Positions 35,415 to 43,942 of a stretch of 64,000 bases of DNA are shown here, one piece after another. The first letter of the stretch is position 1; the number at the start of each line of letters is the position of its first letter. Where the stretch lies: assembly GCF_020687685.1 (NCBI RefSeq), contig NZ_JAJEWM010000001.1, positions 1 to 64,000 on the forward strand. The letters are read 5' to 3'. The stretch comes from Tessaracoccus sp. OS52. Its GTDB lineage: Bacteria; Actinomycetota; Actinomycetes; Propionibacteriales; Propionibacteriaceae. The notes under the pieces were generated by a model that saw only the letters and a list, made by a program, of their open reading frames with translations, was not told the DNA's origin and made no database searches. Position numbers and translations under genes: made by a program.

Positions 35415-36464
35415 ATGCTGCAACTCAGCGAGTTCCTGCCGCCACGGCCTGAGCGGTCGTGGCGGCTGCTGCGCCAGGCTGGGGTGGACAACGTCGTCGG
35501 TGTGCTCAACGGTGGCGAACAGGACCAGCGCATGTTCTCCTCGGTCGGGAGCACCGGTTGGAGGGCCGAGGTGCGGGGCGACGTGCCTTGGAGCCTCGCC
35601 GCCATCAGGCGAAACATGGAGATCTACGAGCAGTGGGGTTTCAAGCTCATCGCCACCGAGGACACCGCTCCGATGGACAGGATCCGGCTCGGACTGGACG
35701 GCCGCGACGAGGAGATCGAGCAGTTCATCGAACAGATCCGCGCCCTCGGTGAGCTCGGCATCCCGACCATGGCTTACAACTGGATGGCGGTGAGCAGCTG
35801 GGGGCGGACCGACCTCCAGGTCGAGACCCGTGGCGGTGCGCTGGTCACCGGGTACACCCGGTCGGTGGCGCAGGCGGGTCCGCCGCTTGCGGAGGAGGGC
35901 CTGTACACGGCCGACCAGATGTGGGATGCGCTCGAGTACTTCCTCAGGGCAGTGGTCCCCGAGGCGGAGCAGGCGGGCGTGCGGCTGGCCCTGCACCCCG
36001 ACGATCCGCCCCAGCCTGTCGACCGCGGCGTGCCCCGCATCATGAGTTCCGTCGCGGCCTACCGTCGCCTCGTCGAGCTCTACCCCTCCGACCACAACGG
36101 CATGACTTTCTGCCAGGGCAACTTCGCCCTGATGCCTGAGGTCATCGACGGTGAGGTGACCCTCCCCGATCTCATCCGCGAGTTCGGCCGCGCGAAGATC
36201 CCCTTCGTCCACTTCCGGGACGTGCGGGGGACGGTCGAACAGTTCAACGAGACCTTCCACGATGACGGCCAGACCGACATGGCGGAGTGCCTGCGGGCCT
36301 ACCGCGACGTCGGGTTCGACGGTCCCATCCGTCCCGACCACGTGCCCACCCTGGAGGGGGAACTCAACGACCGTCCGGGCTACGCGATGCTCGGTCGGCT
36401 CTTCGCGATCGGTTACATCCGAGGCCTGGAGCACGCGACCTACGGTCACCCCTCGACCAGGTGA
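35415..36464 (+). CDS. mannonate dehydratase-family protein (UxuA)
   Basis: 349 residues, TIM-barrel UxuA fold. Motifs VRLALHPDDPP (metal His), GMTFCQGNF, KIPFVHFRDVRG (His), FNETFHDDGQTDM and GPIRPDHVP are those of mannonate dehydratases. Converts an aldonate to its 2-keto-3-deoxy acid. No UxaC or KdgK/KdgA gene is seen beside it; instead the flanking genes encode a lactonase, dehydrogenases and a diketo-acid hydrolase, so it may act on a lactone-derived aldonate. Ends 30 bp before the convergent ROK gene. Confidence 0.85.
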   Translation: MLQLSEFLPPRPERSWRLLRQAGVDNVVGVLNGGEQDQRMFSSVGSTGWRAEVRGDVPWSLAAIRRNMEIYEQWGFKLIATEDTAPMDRIRLGLDGRDEEIEQFIEQIRALGELGIPTMAYNWMAVSSWGRTDLQVETRGGALVTGYTRSVAQAGPPLAEEGLYTADQMWDALEYFLRAVVPEAEQAGVRLALHPDDPPQPVDRGVPRIMSSVAAYRRLVELYPSDHNGMTFCQGNFALMPEVIDGEVTLPDLIREFGRAKIPFVHFRDVRGTVEQFNETFHDDGQTDMAECLRAYRDVGFDGPIRPDHVPTLEGELNDRPGYAMLGRLFAIGYIRGLEHATYGHPSTR

Positions 36465-36493
36465 CCTGCGCGCGCCCGGGGCCGGTGAGCTGG

Positions 36494-37384
36494 TCACACC
36501 GGCTCATCCTGGAGGGCTTGGGGATCCCGGAAGCGGTGCGCGGCGCCGATGAGTGCGGCGTCCTGGTTGCCGGATTCCCGCTCGACGGGGACAGGTGGGT
36601 GCCCGGCAGGTAGCCGTGCAGCCAGACGCGGGGTGAACCAGCGCTCCAGCAGGTCCCAGGACCCGACGATCGAGCCCCCGATCACCACGAGGTCGGCCCG
36701 GAACGAGACGACCCATGGGGCAAGGGTGTCCGCAAGCGCGGTGAAGCTGCGCTCCAGCACCCGACAGGCGGGCTCATCCCCGCGCCGGGCGAGGCCCGCG
36801 ATCTCGCGGACGTCGAGACGCTGCCCACTGGGCGTCTCGTAGGCCGAGACGATGGCTCGGCGGGAGAAGGTCTCCTCGATCGGGCGGCCGTCATGCTCCA
36901 GCAGGTAGACCCAGCCGTGGGGAGGCACGCAGGGGCCGTCCTCGACGGGTCTGCCCTCGTCGAGGAAGCAGGAACCCACCCCCGTCCCAAGCGTCAGGGC
37001 GATCACTCTCGAAGGTCGGCCCAGCAACTCGTACTGGCCGATCCCGAACGCCGTCACGTCGTTGACGAAGAACACAGCCGTGCCCAGGCGATCAGAGAGG
37101 AATGCGCGCAGGTCCACGCCCCGCAGCGCGCCGAACTTCGCGACGCCGTCGAAGTCGCCGATGCCGCGGGCGTAGTCGAACGGCCCCGGGATCGCCACCA
37201 CCAGCGGGAGTCCGCGGTGGGCGGAGCCGAGCCCCTCGACCGCGGTCACGAACGTCTCGAGGATGGCGTCGGCGCTGCCGGCGCTGTCCAGGTCAACCCG
37301 CTGGGACGTCACCACCCGACGACGATCGGCATCCACGATCGCCGCGACGACGTGGGTGCCGCCCACCTCCAGGACCGCATGCAT
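36494..37384 (-). CDS. ROK-family sugar kinase
   Basis: 296 residues. N-terminal ATP-binding VLEVGGTHVVAAIVD, NDVTAFGIGQYELLG with catalytic Asp, LTLGTGVGSCFLDEG, and the C-terminal VVIGGSIVGS. No HTH, so a kinase rather than a repressor. It lacks the ROK zinc cysteine cluster (CxCGxxGC); instead CVPPHGWVYLLEHDG occupies this region. The ATG at 37384 overlaps the stop of the isomerase-like gene by one base (TGATG). Likely phosphorylates a hexose, possibly mannose, released from the imported glycan (inference from neighbours). Confidence 0.82.
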   Translation of the reverse strand: MHAVLEVGGTHVVAAIVDADRRRVVTSQRVDLDSAGSADAILETFVTAVEGLGSAHRGLPLVVAIPGPFDYARGIGDFDGVAKFGALRGVDLRAFLSDRLGTAVFFVNDVTAFGIGQYELLGRPSRVIALTLGTGVGSCFLDEGRPVEDGPCVPPHGWVYLLEHDGRPIEETFSRRAIVSAYETPSGQRLDVREIAGLARRGDEPACRVLERSFTALADTLAPWVVSFRADLVVIGGSIVGSWDLLERWFTPRLAARLPAGHPPVPVERESGNQDAALIGAAHRFRDPQALQDEPV

Positions 37385-39183
37385 CAGACCGGCGTCCGGT
37401 TCGTGAAGCGCAGGTCGGGGCCGGTGATCGCGCGGGGCAGGTCCGTCCCGCGGACGAATGCTGTGACGGTCACGCACTCGGCCACGCCGTCGGCCGGCCT
37501 CACGACGTACGGACCCACGGCCGCGGGGACGATGAACGTCTCGGCGTAGTGGACCTCGAACGGCTCGAAGGCGCCGTCGGGGCTCTCGACGATGGCCGCC
37601 TCGCCCTCGACCAGGTTGAGCACGTGCACCGTCGACTGGGTGTCCCGGGGGGTTGGCACCGAGAACCAGTGCCTGACGGTGTTGATGAACTCCAGCTCGT
37701 GCAGCCCGGTGCGTTCCACCCGGTAGCCGTCGCCCTCCTCCAGGACCTCGACGCGGTTGATCAGGTTGCGCTTCACCCACTCGGTGTCGCGGTCCCACTG
37801 CACGTTCGGCCGCGCGTGGTGCAGGTGCACGGGGCGCGGCTTGCCGTCGAGCCCCACGCGGTCCCAGTCCCACATCTTGAAGGTGAAGATGTAGGAGGTG
37901 GCGGAGATCTCCAGCACCATGGTGTTGGCGGTGGAGCAGTGGACGGTGCCGGCGGGGATCAGCACGTGGTCGTGCTTCTTCGAGGGGAAGCGGTTGACGA
38001 ACCGCTCCGCGGGGAACGAGCCCTCGCCCCGGTTCGCCTTCTCCAGCTCGTCGAACATCTCGTCGGGATCTGCGTCGGGCTTGAGCCCGAGGTAGACGCC
38101 GCCGTCCTCGCCGACGTCGAGCAGGTAGTAGCTCTCGTCCTGTGTGTACTTCATCCCGAACTGCTCCTGGATGTAGCTGGTCAGGGGGTGAACCTGCAGG
38201 GACAGGTTCCCGCCGCCCATTGTGTCCAGGAAGTCGAAGCGGATGGGGAAGTCGGCCCCGAAGCGGGCGAAGTTGCTGGGCCCGAGCAGCTCGATCGGCT
38301 TGCGGAGCACCAGGTTCATCGACGGCATCTCGACGCGGACACCGTCGATGTCCAGCGCGAGGGAGTTCTCCTCGGGGACGCAGTCGAACGCCCAGGCGTA
38401 GTTGGGGACGTCCCCGTTCACGCCCAGCGTCTCCTGGATCCAGTGGCCGCCCCACACTCCGGGGTCGAAGTAGGGCACCACGCGGAAGGGCCGGCGGACC
38501 GCCCCGTCGAGAGCGGCGCGGAAGGCGTCGCCGGTGATCAGCCTGGCGTCGTCGACCGACGTGGTGGTGTCCAGGAAGTAGTCCAAGGTTTCGTACATGC
38601 GCTTCTTGTGGCGGTCCGCGACTCGCCACTCCACGAAGAACCCGCGCTTGTACTTGCGCAGGATGTCCTCGTCGAAGTTGCTGCACCGCCAGTTGGGCAT
38701 CCCGGCCCGCATCCGCAACTGGATCTCCCAGCGGGGCAGGTCCGCGAGGACGACGAGGTCGGCGTCGTCGGCGGCCAGCGCAGCGCCCCAGCCGACCAGG
38801 ACGACCGCCCCGGTCCGGGCCGCAACCCGTTCGCGCAGCGCGGCCAGCCGCTCCTCGTCGTAGAAGTCGGACAGTTCGTACTGGGTGATGTAGCCGAACA
38901 CGCGGTCTTCGCCGATGTTGTCGGCGATGAGACGGTCGATCTCATCGATCGGCTTGGCTGCCTCGTCGGGGACGCTCAGTACCTCGTCGAACCGGCCCGA
39001 CAGGGCTTCCCGCACGGCTCCCTCATCGACTCCCGGGTAGCAGTCGACCACCACCAGCGGCCGGCTCTTGCCCTCGACGGCGGCGGCCAGTTCCGCCCAG
39101 GCGTCGGGCCCCACGAACACTCGCGTGCCATCGGGCTGGGCGAGGCGAGGGTCGACGTCGTAGTTCGGCTGATGACGGTGCAT
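37384..39183 (-). CDS. long mannose-6-phosphate isomerase-like protein
   Basis: 599 residues from ATG 39183 (AAGGGAG upstream), about 200 longer than a class I isomerase. The N-terminal part (about 10-200) is nucleotide-binding-like (RPLVVVDCYPGVDEGAVREAL) and of unknown role. From about 230 a cupin-type class I isomerase follows: YFDPGVWGGHWIQE, MGGGNLSLQVHPLTSYIQ (QVHP zinc motif), DESYYLLDVGEDG, IPAGTVHCS and HHARPN. First gene of the arm with the ROK kinase, under an operator at 39209. A bona fide ManA is encoded at 46898, so this paralogue may act on another phosphorylated or free hexose. Confidence 0.8.
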   Translation of the reverse strand: MHRHQPNYDVDPRLAQPDGTRVFVGPDAWAELAAAVEGKSRPLVVVDCYPGVDEGAVREALSGRFDEVLSVPDEAAKPIDEIDRLIADNIGEDRVFGYITQYELSDFYDEERLAALRERVAARTGAVVLVGWGAALAADDADLVVLADLPRWEIQLRMRAGMPNWRCSNFDEDILRKYKRGFFVEWRVADRHKKRMYETLDYFLDTTTSVDDARLITGDAFRAALDGAVRRPFRVVPYFDPGVWGGHWIQETLGVNGDVPNYAWAFDCVPEENSLALDIDGVRVEMPSMNLVLRKPIELLGPSNFARFGADFPIRFDFLDTMGGGNLSLQVHPLTSYIQEQFGMKYTQDESYYLLDVGEDGGVYLGLKPDADPDEMFDELEKANRGEGSFPAERFVNRFPSKKHDHVLIPAGTVHCSTANTMVLEISATSYIFTFKMWDWDRVGLDGKPRPVHLHHARPNVQWDRDTEWVKRNLINRVEVLEEGDGYRVERTGLHELEFINTVRHWFSVPTPRDTQSTVHVLNLVEGEAAIVESPDGAFEPFEVHYAETFIVPAAVGPYVVRPADGVAECVTVTAFVRGTDLPRAITGPDLRFTNRTPV

Positions 39184-39208
39184 GCGGACTCCCTTGTGAG
39201 CGTTTGCA

Positions 39209-39222
39209 TGGTAACGATACCA
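39209..39222. promoter_or_regulatory. LacI-type operator TGGTAACGATACCA
   Basis: Near-perfect dyad TGGTA-N4-TACCA, 26 bp upstream of the isomerase-like gene start. Its reverse complement recurs at 40336-40349. Probably bound by the LacI regulator encoded between the two sites. Confidence 0.8.
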
Positions 39223-39251
39223 AGCACCGGCCGAAAAGGCCACGGGGGACA

Positions 39252-40277
39252 CTACGACGGCGACCCGGTGACGACCTCGGTCGAGGGGAGTGTCGTGGTC
39301 ACGGGCGGTGTCTGGTCCGCGCCCTCGATGCGGCGGATGGCCAGCTCCGCGGCAAGCCGGCCCAGCGCCATCGCGTCGTGTTCGATCAGACGGAGGGGGT
39401 AGTCGACGATGTCCGCGAGCTCGAAGGTGTCGAAGCCCACCAGTGGCGGCCTGTCGCCGGCCGCCCGATGCGCTTTGAGAAGGACACGCAGCACGGCGAT
39501 GGTGTATCGGTTGTTGGTGGTGAAGAACGACTTCGGCGGCTCAGGAAGCTCCAGGAGCGCTCGGGTAGCGGCTTCCACCTGGTCCCGGTCCGGAGGGAAG
39601 CGCAGTACCAGGTCCTGCCGCACCGGGACGCCGGCCTGGATGTGCGCAAGCGTGAACCCCTGGTACCGGCGTGCCGCCGTCGCGATGGCGTCCGGACCGC
39701 CGATGAACGCCACCGGGTGTCGGCCCTCCTGCAGCAACTCCGCGACGGCGCGGTTCGCGCCGCCGATGTCGTCGACGAGGATCGTGTCCGCCCCGCCCTG
39801 CCGGATGGAACGTGAGGCGAGCACCAGCGGCACCCCGCTGGCCGCCACGGCCGCGAGGTGGGGGGCGTCTGCGATTGCCGGGACGACGATGAGACCGTCG
39901 ATGTGCCGCGCCACAAGGTCCTGGACCAGTTGGGCCTCGAGGGCCGGGTCGTTGTGGGAGATGCCCGTGATGATGAGCCGCCCGGCCTTCTGGGCGGCCG
40001 ACTCGATCCCGAGCAGGACCTGGGCGTAGTAGGGGTTGTCGATGTTGGTGATGATCACGCCGAGCAGCCCGGACTGCTGGCCGGGGCGCATCAGCCGCGC
40101 CGCCTCGTTGCGTGAGTAGCCGAGCTTCTTGACCGCGCTTCGGACGCGCTTGGCCAGGTCGGGGGAGACCCGGCCCCCGGCGACCACTCGCGACGCTGTC
40201 ATGGTGGAGACGCCCGCAAGTTCTGCGACGTCCTTGAGGGTGGGCTTCCTCGCGGTACTGCTGGTGCCCCGGTTCAT
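39252..40277 (-). CDS. LacI-family repressor of the mannoside regulon
   Basis: 341 residues. HTH at about 12-33 (TLKDVAELAGVSTMTASRVVAGGRVSPDLAKRV), hinge GYSRNEAARLMRP, then effector domain (GLLGVIITNIDNPYYAQVLLGIE; VGFDTFELADIVDYPLRLIEHD). Lies between its two inferred operators: one before the isomerase-kinase arm downstream, one before the divergent transporter arm. Its own promoter region contains the 40336 site, implying autoregulation. Confidence 0.93.
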   Translation of the reverse strand: MNRGTSSTARKPTLKDVAELAGVSTMTASRVVAGGRVSPDLAKRVRSAVKKLGYSRNEAARLMRPGQQSGLLGVIITNIDNPYYAQVLLGIESAAQKAGRLIITGISHNDPALEAQLVQDLVARHIDGLIVVPAIADAPHLAAVAASGVPLVLASRSIRQGGADTILVDDIGGANRAVAELLQEGRHPVAFIGGPDAIATAARRYQGFTLAHIQAGVPVRQDLVLRFPPDRDQVEAATRALLELPEPPKSFFTTNNRYTIAVLRVLLKAHRAAGDRPPLVGFDTFELADIVDYPLRLIEHDAMALGRLAAELAIRRIEGADQTPPVTTTLPSTEVVTGSPS

Positions 40278-40316
40278 GCGCTCATAGTAGGCCGTCGCAC
40301 TTGTTGCGTCGCCCCT

Positions 40317-40349
40317 TTGCGAGGAGCGACACCCGTGGTATCGTTACCA
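40317..40349 (+). promoter_or_regulatory. Promoter with overlapping operator TGGTATCGTTACCA
   Basis: Operator at 40336-40349, the exact reverse complement of the site at 39209-39222. A plausible promoter TTGCGA (40317-40322), 16-bp spacer, TATCGT (40339-40344) has its -10 inside the operator, so a bound repressor would exclude polymerase. Drives the secreted DUF4185-like protein and the transporter operon. Confidence 0.7.
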
Positions 40350-40397
40350 AAGTCCAAGGGCTACAGTCCAACGAGATCACAGCGAGGTGACGAGGAT

Positions 40398-41576
40398 ATG
40401 AAGCGGAATCGATCCATCAAGGCCACGGCGGTGCTGTCCACGGCCGCACTGGCAATGGGCGGCGCAACCATCGCCAGCCCCATGCTTGCGTCCGCGGCTC
40501 CACCGGAGAATGTCAACGAGTGCTCGTTGGTCTCCGAGCAGCTCCAGGTGACGTCCGCGCAGCCGGATGCGCGCACCGAACTCTTCGCCGAGTACGGCAA
40601 CACCTCGGGCAACTGGGTGGGGGCGGACTCGACCTACTCGGCAGTGCTGAAGGACGGCACCATCGCGTGGCTGTTCTCCGACACGCTGCTGGGGACGGTC
40701 ACCGACGGCGTCGTCGACGTGGACACAAGGGGTTTCATCAACAACTCCTTCATCCTCGAGCGCGACGGCGAACTCGTCAGGACCGTCACCGGTGGCACCG
40801 AGGAGGCGCCGGAAGCCGTCTTCGGGCCGCCGGCCGAGAACTCTTGGTACTGGCTCGGGGCCGGCTACGTGTCTCCCAACGGCCAGCTGCAGGTGGGCCT
40901 GAACAAGTACGACAAGTTCGGCCCGGGCATCTGGGACTGGACGTGGGACCAGTCCTCCATCGCGACGGTGGACCCGAGCACCTGGGAGGTGACCGAGATC
41001 GCGCCCGTCGAGCTGGACTCCAACGTCCAGTGGACCTCCTGGTACGAGCGCACCGAGGGCAAGACCTACATCTACGGCGTCGACGACCAGGGAGCGCTCA
41101 AGCAGGCCCACGTGGCGCGCGTCGCCGGACACGACCTCTCGCGGATCGACAAGTGGGAGTTCTGGACCGGCAGCGGCTGGAGCCGCGACGCCGCCGACTC
41201 CGCGCCGATCCTGGACCACGTCGCCAACGAGTACTCCGTGACGAAGTTCCGCGACGGCTACCTGCTGGTCACCCACGACACCTCGGAGATCTTCTCCAAC
41301 AAGGTGGTGGCCTACACCTCGTGCGATCCCACTGGCCCCTTCGTAAACAAGACCGACCTGTTCCAGACCCCCGAAACGGGGCTCTGGGGCTCCTACGGCG
41401 ATCCCAACATCTTCACCTACAACTCCCACGTCCACCCCGAGTTCAGCACCGACTCTGAGCTCCTGATCAGCTACAACGTCAACACCTTCGACAACGAGCA
41501 CGTCTGGGACGACGTCACCATCTACCGCCCGCGGTTCTGGACCGTCACCGTGGCCGACTCCGAGAACAACAACTAA
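40398..41576 (+). CDS. secreted DUF4185-like propeller protein
   Basis: 392 residues from ATG 40398 with GACGAGGA upstream. Signal peptide (KRNRSIKATAVLSTAALAMGGATIASPMLASAA; cleavage near ASAAPP). Mature domain resembles the cytoplasmic protein at 28732: NWVGADSTYSAVLKDGTIAWLFSDTLLG, WTSWYERTEGKTYIYGV, RDGYLLVTHDTSE and VHPEFSTDSELLISYN. Probably acts outside the cell on the glycan whose products the next genes import. Activity not predictable. Confidence 0.8.
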   Translation: MKRNRSIKATAVLSTAALAMGGATIASPMLASAAPPENVNECSLVSEQLQVTSAQPDARTELFAEYGNTSGNWVGADSTYSAVLKDGTIAWLFSDTLLGTVTDGVVDVDTRGFINNSFILERDGELVRTVTGGTEEAPEAVFGPPAENSWYWLGAGYVSPNGQLQVGLNKYDKFGPGIWDWTWDQSSIATVDPSTWEVTEIAPVELDSNVQWTSWYERTEGKTYIYGVDDQGALKQAHVARVAGHDLSRIDKWEFWTGSGWSRDAADSAPILDHVANEYSVTKFRDGYLLVTHDTSEIFSNKVVAYTSCDPTGPFVNKTDLFQTPETGLWGSYGDPNIFTYNSHVHPEFSTDSELLISYNVNTFDNEHVWDDVTIYRPRFWTVTVADSENNN

Positions 41577-41596
41577 CCCCCGTAGGAGGGAAAACC

Positions 41597-42919
41597 ATGA
41601 TCCGATTCACAAAGGCTTTCGCAGCCACCGCCTTGGCGAGCGCCCTGCTCCTCACGGCATGCGGGGGCGACGCCGAGGATCCCACCACCCCCGATGGCTC
41701 CGATCCGGCGGCCACCACGAGCGCCGACCCCAGCGGCGAGCAAACCAGCGAAGGTGAGGAGGCGCCCGTCTCGGGCACGATCAACTTCTTCACTGACAAG
41801 GCCGCCTGGGAGCCGTCGTTCGAGGAGATGAACGCCGCCAGCGGCGACATCCAGCTCGAGTTCACCGGCTACTCGGATCCGGTGGCCTACGACACCTACA
41901 TCAGGCAGGCCTTCCGCACCGACGAGAAGCCGGACCTGTTCACGTGGCACACCGGCGGGCAGCTGGGTGAGCTCGTCGAGCAGGGACTGGTGGCGGAGAC
42001 CAGCGACATCTGGACCGAGGCCGAGAGTGAAGGCCTGGTGCCGGAAGGGCTGAAGGACCAGTACACCTACGACGGCAAGCAGTACTGCGTGCCGCTGAAC
42101 GTCGCCTATTGGGCCGTCTACTACAACAAGCAGATCTTCGAGGACAACGGCCTTGAGCCTCCCACCACCTGGGAGGAGATGGAGACGGTCATGCAGACCC
42201 TCCGCGACGCGGGGGTCACGCCCTTCCACCAGATGAACATCATCTTCGAGTTCGTCTACTTCCAGGCCCTGCTGGCCGGTCAGAACCCTGACACCTACCT
42301 CGGGATCCTGGACGGTAGCGCGAGCTACACCGACGAGGACGTCAACGTCGCCGTCGACAAGTGGGAAGAGATGATCAAGCGCGGCGACTTCATCGATCCC
42401 GGCGTCACGGGCGACCCGCAGGCCCTGCTCATGAACGGCGACGTCGCAATGGCCTACTTCGGCACGTTCTTCACCGGTCAGCTGACGGCGATCGACGCGG
42501 TCTCCGGCGAGGACTACGGCATCTTCATGTTCCCGAACCTCAACCCTGACACCGAGGAGCAGCCGATGATCCTCGAGACCGGCCCGCTGTGCGTCGGTGC
42601 CGGGTCCGAGAACGAGGACGTCGCGCTGGCGTACTCCAAGTGGTGGCTCACCACCGATGCCCAGACGGCATGGTCGGCGAGCCGCGGCGACGTGAGCTTC
42701 AACCCGGACGTCGAGATCGAGGATCCCGAACTGAGCGCCCTGGTCGAGTCCGTCAACGACGGTGCCCGCATCCTGCCCCGTTACCTCGAGGGCAGCCCGC
42801 AGCCCGTCTACCAGCTCTCCACGGAACTGTTCGGCGCGTTCGTCACCAGCCCGAGCGATCCTCGCGGTATGCAGGAGCGTCTGCAGGCGGCAGCCGAAGA
42901 GTACTGGGCCGAGAACTGA
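41597..42919 (+). CDS. sugar-binding lipoprotein, CUT1 family
   Basis: 440 residues. Signal peptide with lipobox LLLTACGGD, then a Ser/Thr/Glu-rich tether (DPTTPDGSDPAATTSADPSG). Binding-protein core contains FRTDEKPDLFTWHTGGQLG, YCVPLNVAYWAVYYNKQIFEDNG, PTTWEEM and KWWLTTDAQTAW. Preceded by GGAGGG, 20 bp after the DUF4185-like gene. A strong intercistronic stem-loop follows it. Ligand probably a mannose-containing oligosaccharide by context. Confidence 0.92.
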   Translation: MIRFTKAFAATALASALLLTACGGDAEDPTTPDGSDPAATTSADPSGEQTSEGEEAPVSGTINFFTDKAAWEPSFEEMNAASGDIQLEFTGYSDPVAYDTYIRQAFRTDEKPDLFTWHTGGQLGELVEQGLVAETSDIWTEAESEGLVPEGLKDQYTYDGKQYCVPLNVAYWAVYYNKQIFEDNGLEPPTTWEEMETVMQTLRDAGVTPFHQMNIIFEFVYFQALLAGQNPDTYLGILDGSASYTDEDVNVAVDKWEEMIKRGDFIDPGVTGDPQALLMNGDVAMAYFGTFFTGQLTAIDAVSGEDYGIFMFPNLNPDTEEQPMILETGPLCVGAGSENEDVALAYSKWWLTTDAQTAWSASRGDVSFNPDVEIEDPELSALVESVNDGARILPRYLEGSPQPVYQLSTELFGAFVTSPSDPRGMQERLQAAAEEYWAEN

Positions 42920-42940
42920 TCCACCCCCAAATGGTCGGAC

Positions 42941-42981
42941 GCCTCAGCGAGTCCACGGGCTACCACCCGACTCGCTGAGGC
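42941..42981 (+). promoter_or_regulatory. Intercistronic stem-loop between binding-protein and permease genes
   Basis: GCCTCAGCGAGT (42941-42952) pairs perfectly with ACTCGCTGAGGC (42970-42981), with an extra inner CGGG/CCCG pairing. Positioned like the stabilising or attenuating hairpins found after binding-protein genes in sugar operons. It would raise the ratio of binding protein to permease, or end transcription partially. Confidence 0.75.
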
Positions 42982-43029
42982 GCCCGCCGCCATGAGAACC
43001 GACCTTCCGCTTCCCCGAGGAGGGATGCC

Positions 43030-43941
43030 ATGAGCACCACCACAGAGACGCGAGCCGGCAACCGGCTCTCCAGGGCACAACAGGAGCGTGTCACCGCCAC
43101 CGCCTTCCTGGCGCCCGCGTTGCTCCTGTGCGGGCTCCTGCTCTACGCACCCTTCCTCTACACCTCCTACCTGTCCCTGACCGAGTACAACGGACTGGGG
43201 GATCCCGAGTTCGTGGGGCTCGACAAGTTCGCCCAGCTGTTCCAGGACCCGAACATCCTGAGCTCGATGCTCAACACCCTGATGTGGGTGGTCGGCACGC
43301 TGGTGCTCCCCGTCGGGCTGGGACTGATGATCGCCGTTCTGGCGCACGGGCTGAAGGGGTCGTTCTGGTTCCGGCTGCCCTTCCTCCTGCCCTACGCGAT
43401 CTCCGGCATCGCCGTCGGCGTCATCTTCTCCTTCATCCTGCAGACCGACGGCGCGCTCACGCAGGCGCTCGAACTGTTCGGCCTGCCCTTCGCAGACTCC
43501 CGCTGGCTGCTCGACTGGCCCCTCAACACCTTCGTGATGATCATGGCCGCCACGTGGCAGGGCGCCGGCGTCAACGCGCTGCTGTTCGGCGTCGGCCTGC
43601 AGTCCATCCCCAAGGAGCCGCTCGAGGCCGCAAAGGTGGACGGAGCCACCGGCTGGCGGTTGTTCAAGAACGTGACCTGGCCGATGCTGGCCCCGATGAC
43701 AACGGTGGTCGTCGGCCTCAGCATCGTCGGCTCACTGAAGACCTTCGACATCGTGTGGGGCATGACCAAGGGCGGCCCCGGCCGAGCCTCGGAGACCCTC
43801 GCGATCACCATGTACAAGGCCAGCTTCATGATGAATGACTACGGGCTGGGAGCCGCTGTTGCCCTGCTCCTCACCATCGTCACCGTCACCGCGTCGCTGC
43901 TCTACCTGCGGCGCCAGCTCGCGCCGGCGAAGGAGTTCTGA
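43030..43941 (+). CDS. CUT1 ABC transporter permease (MalF-like)
   Basis: 303 residues with six predicted helices (first TATAFLAPALLLCGLLLYAPFLY-like segment at about 18-40). EAA loop EPLEAAKVDGATGWRLFKNVTWPML near 190-215. GGAGGG precedes the ATG. Followed one base later by the second permease. Uses an ATPase encoded elsewhere. Confidence 0.93.
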   Translation: MSTTTETRAGNRLSRAQQERVTATAFLAPALLLCGLLLYAPFLYTSYLSLTEYNGLGDPEFVGLDKFAQLFQDPNILSSMLNTLMWVVGTLVLPVGLGLMIAVLAHGLKGSFWFRLPFLLPYAISGIAVGVIFSFILQTDGALTQALELFGLPFADSRWLLDWPLNTFVMIMAATWQGAGVNALLFGVGLQSIPKEPLEAAKVDGATGWRLFKNVTWPMLAPMTTVVVGLSIVGSLKTFDIVWGMTKGGPGRASETLAITMYKASFMMNDYGLGAAVALLLTIVTVTASLLYLRRQLAPAKEF

Positions 43942-43942
43942 C

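Noticed and set aside
34443-36497. Upstream extension of the SMP-30 frame through 36497
   Set aside because: Antisense to the SDR and UxuA genes, and the SMP-30 start has a strong ribosome site at 34442.
36481-36503. GCCGGTG/CACCGGC hairpin as terminator for the UxuA and ROK genes
   Set aside because: It lies across the end of the ROK coding sequence with a 9-base loop; likely coincidental in this GC content.
37385-38686. Upstream extension of the ROK kinase frame
   Set aside because: Arg/Pro-rich shadow of the isomerase-like gene; real start overlaps its stop at 37384.
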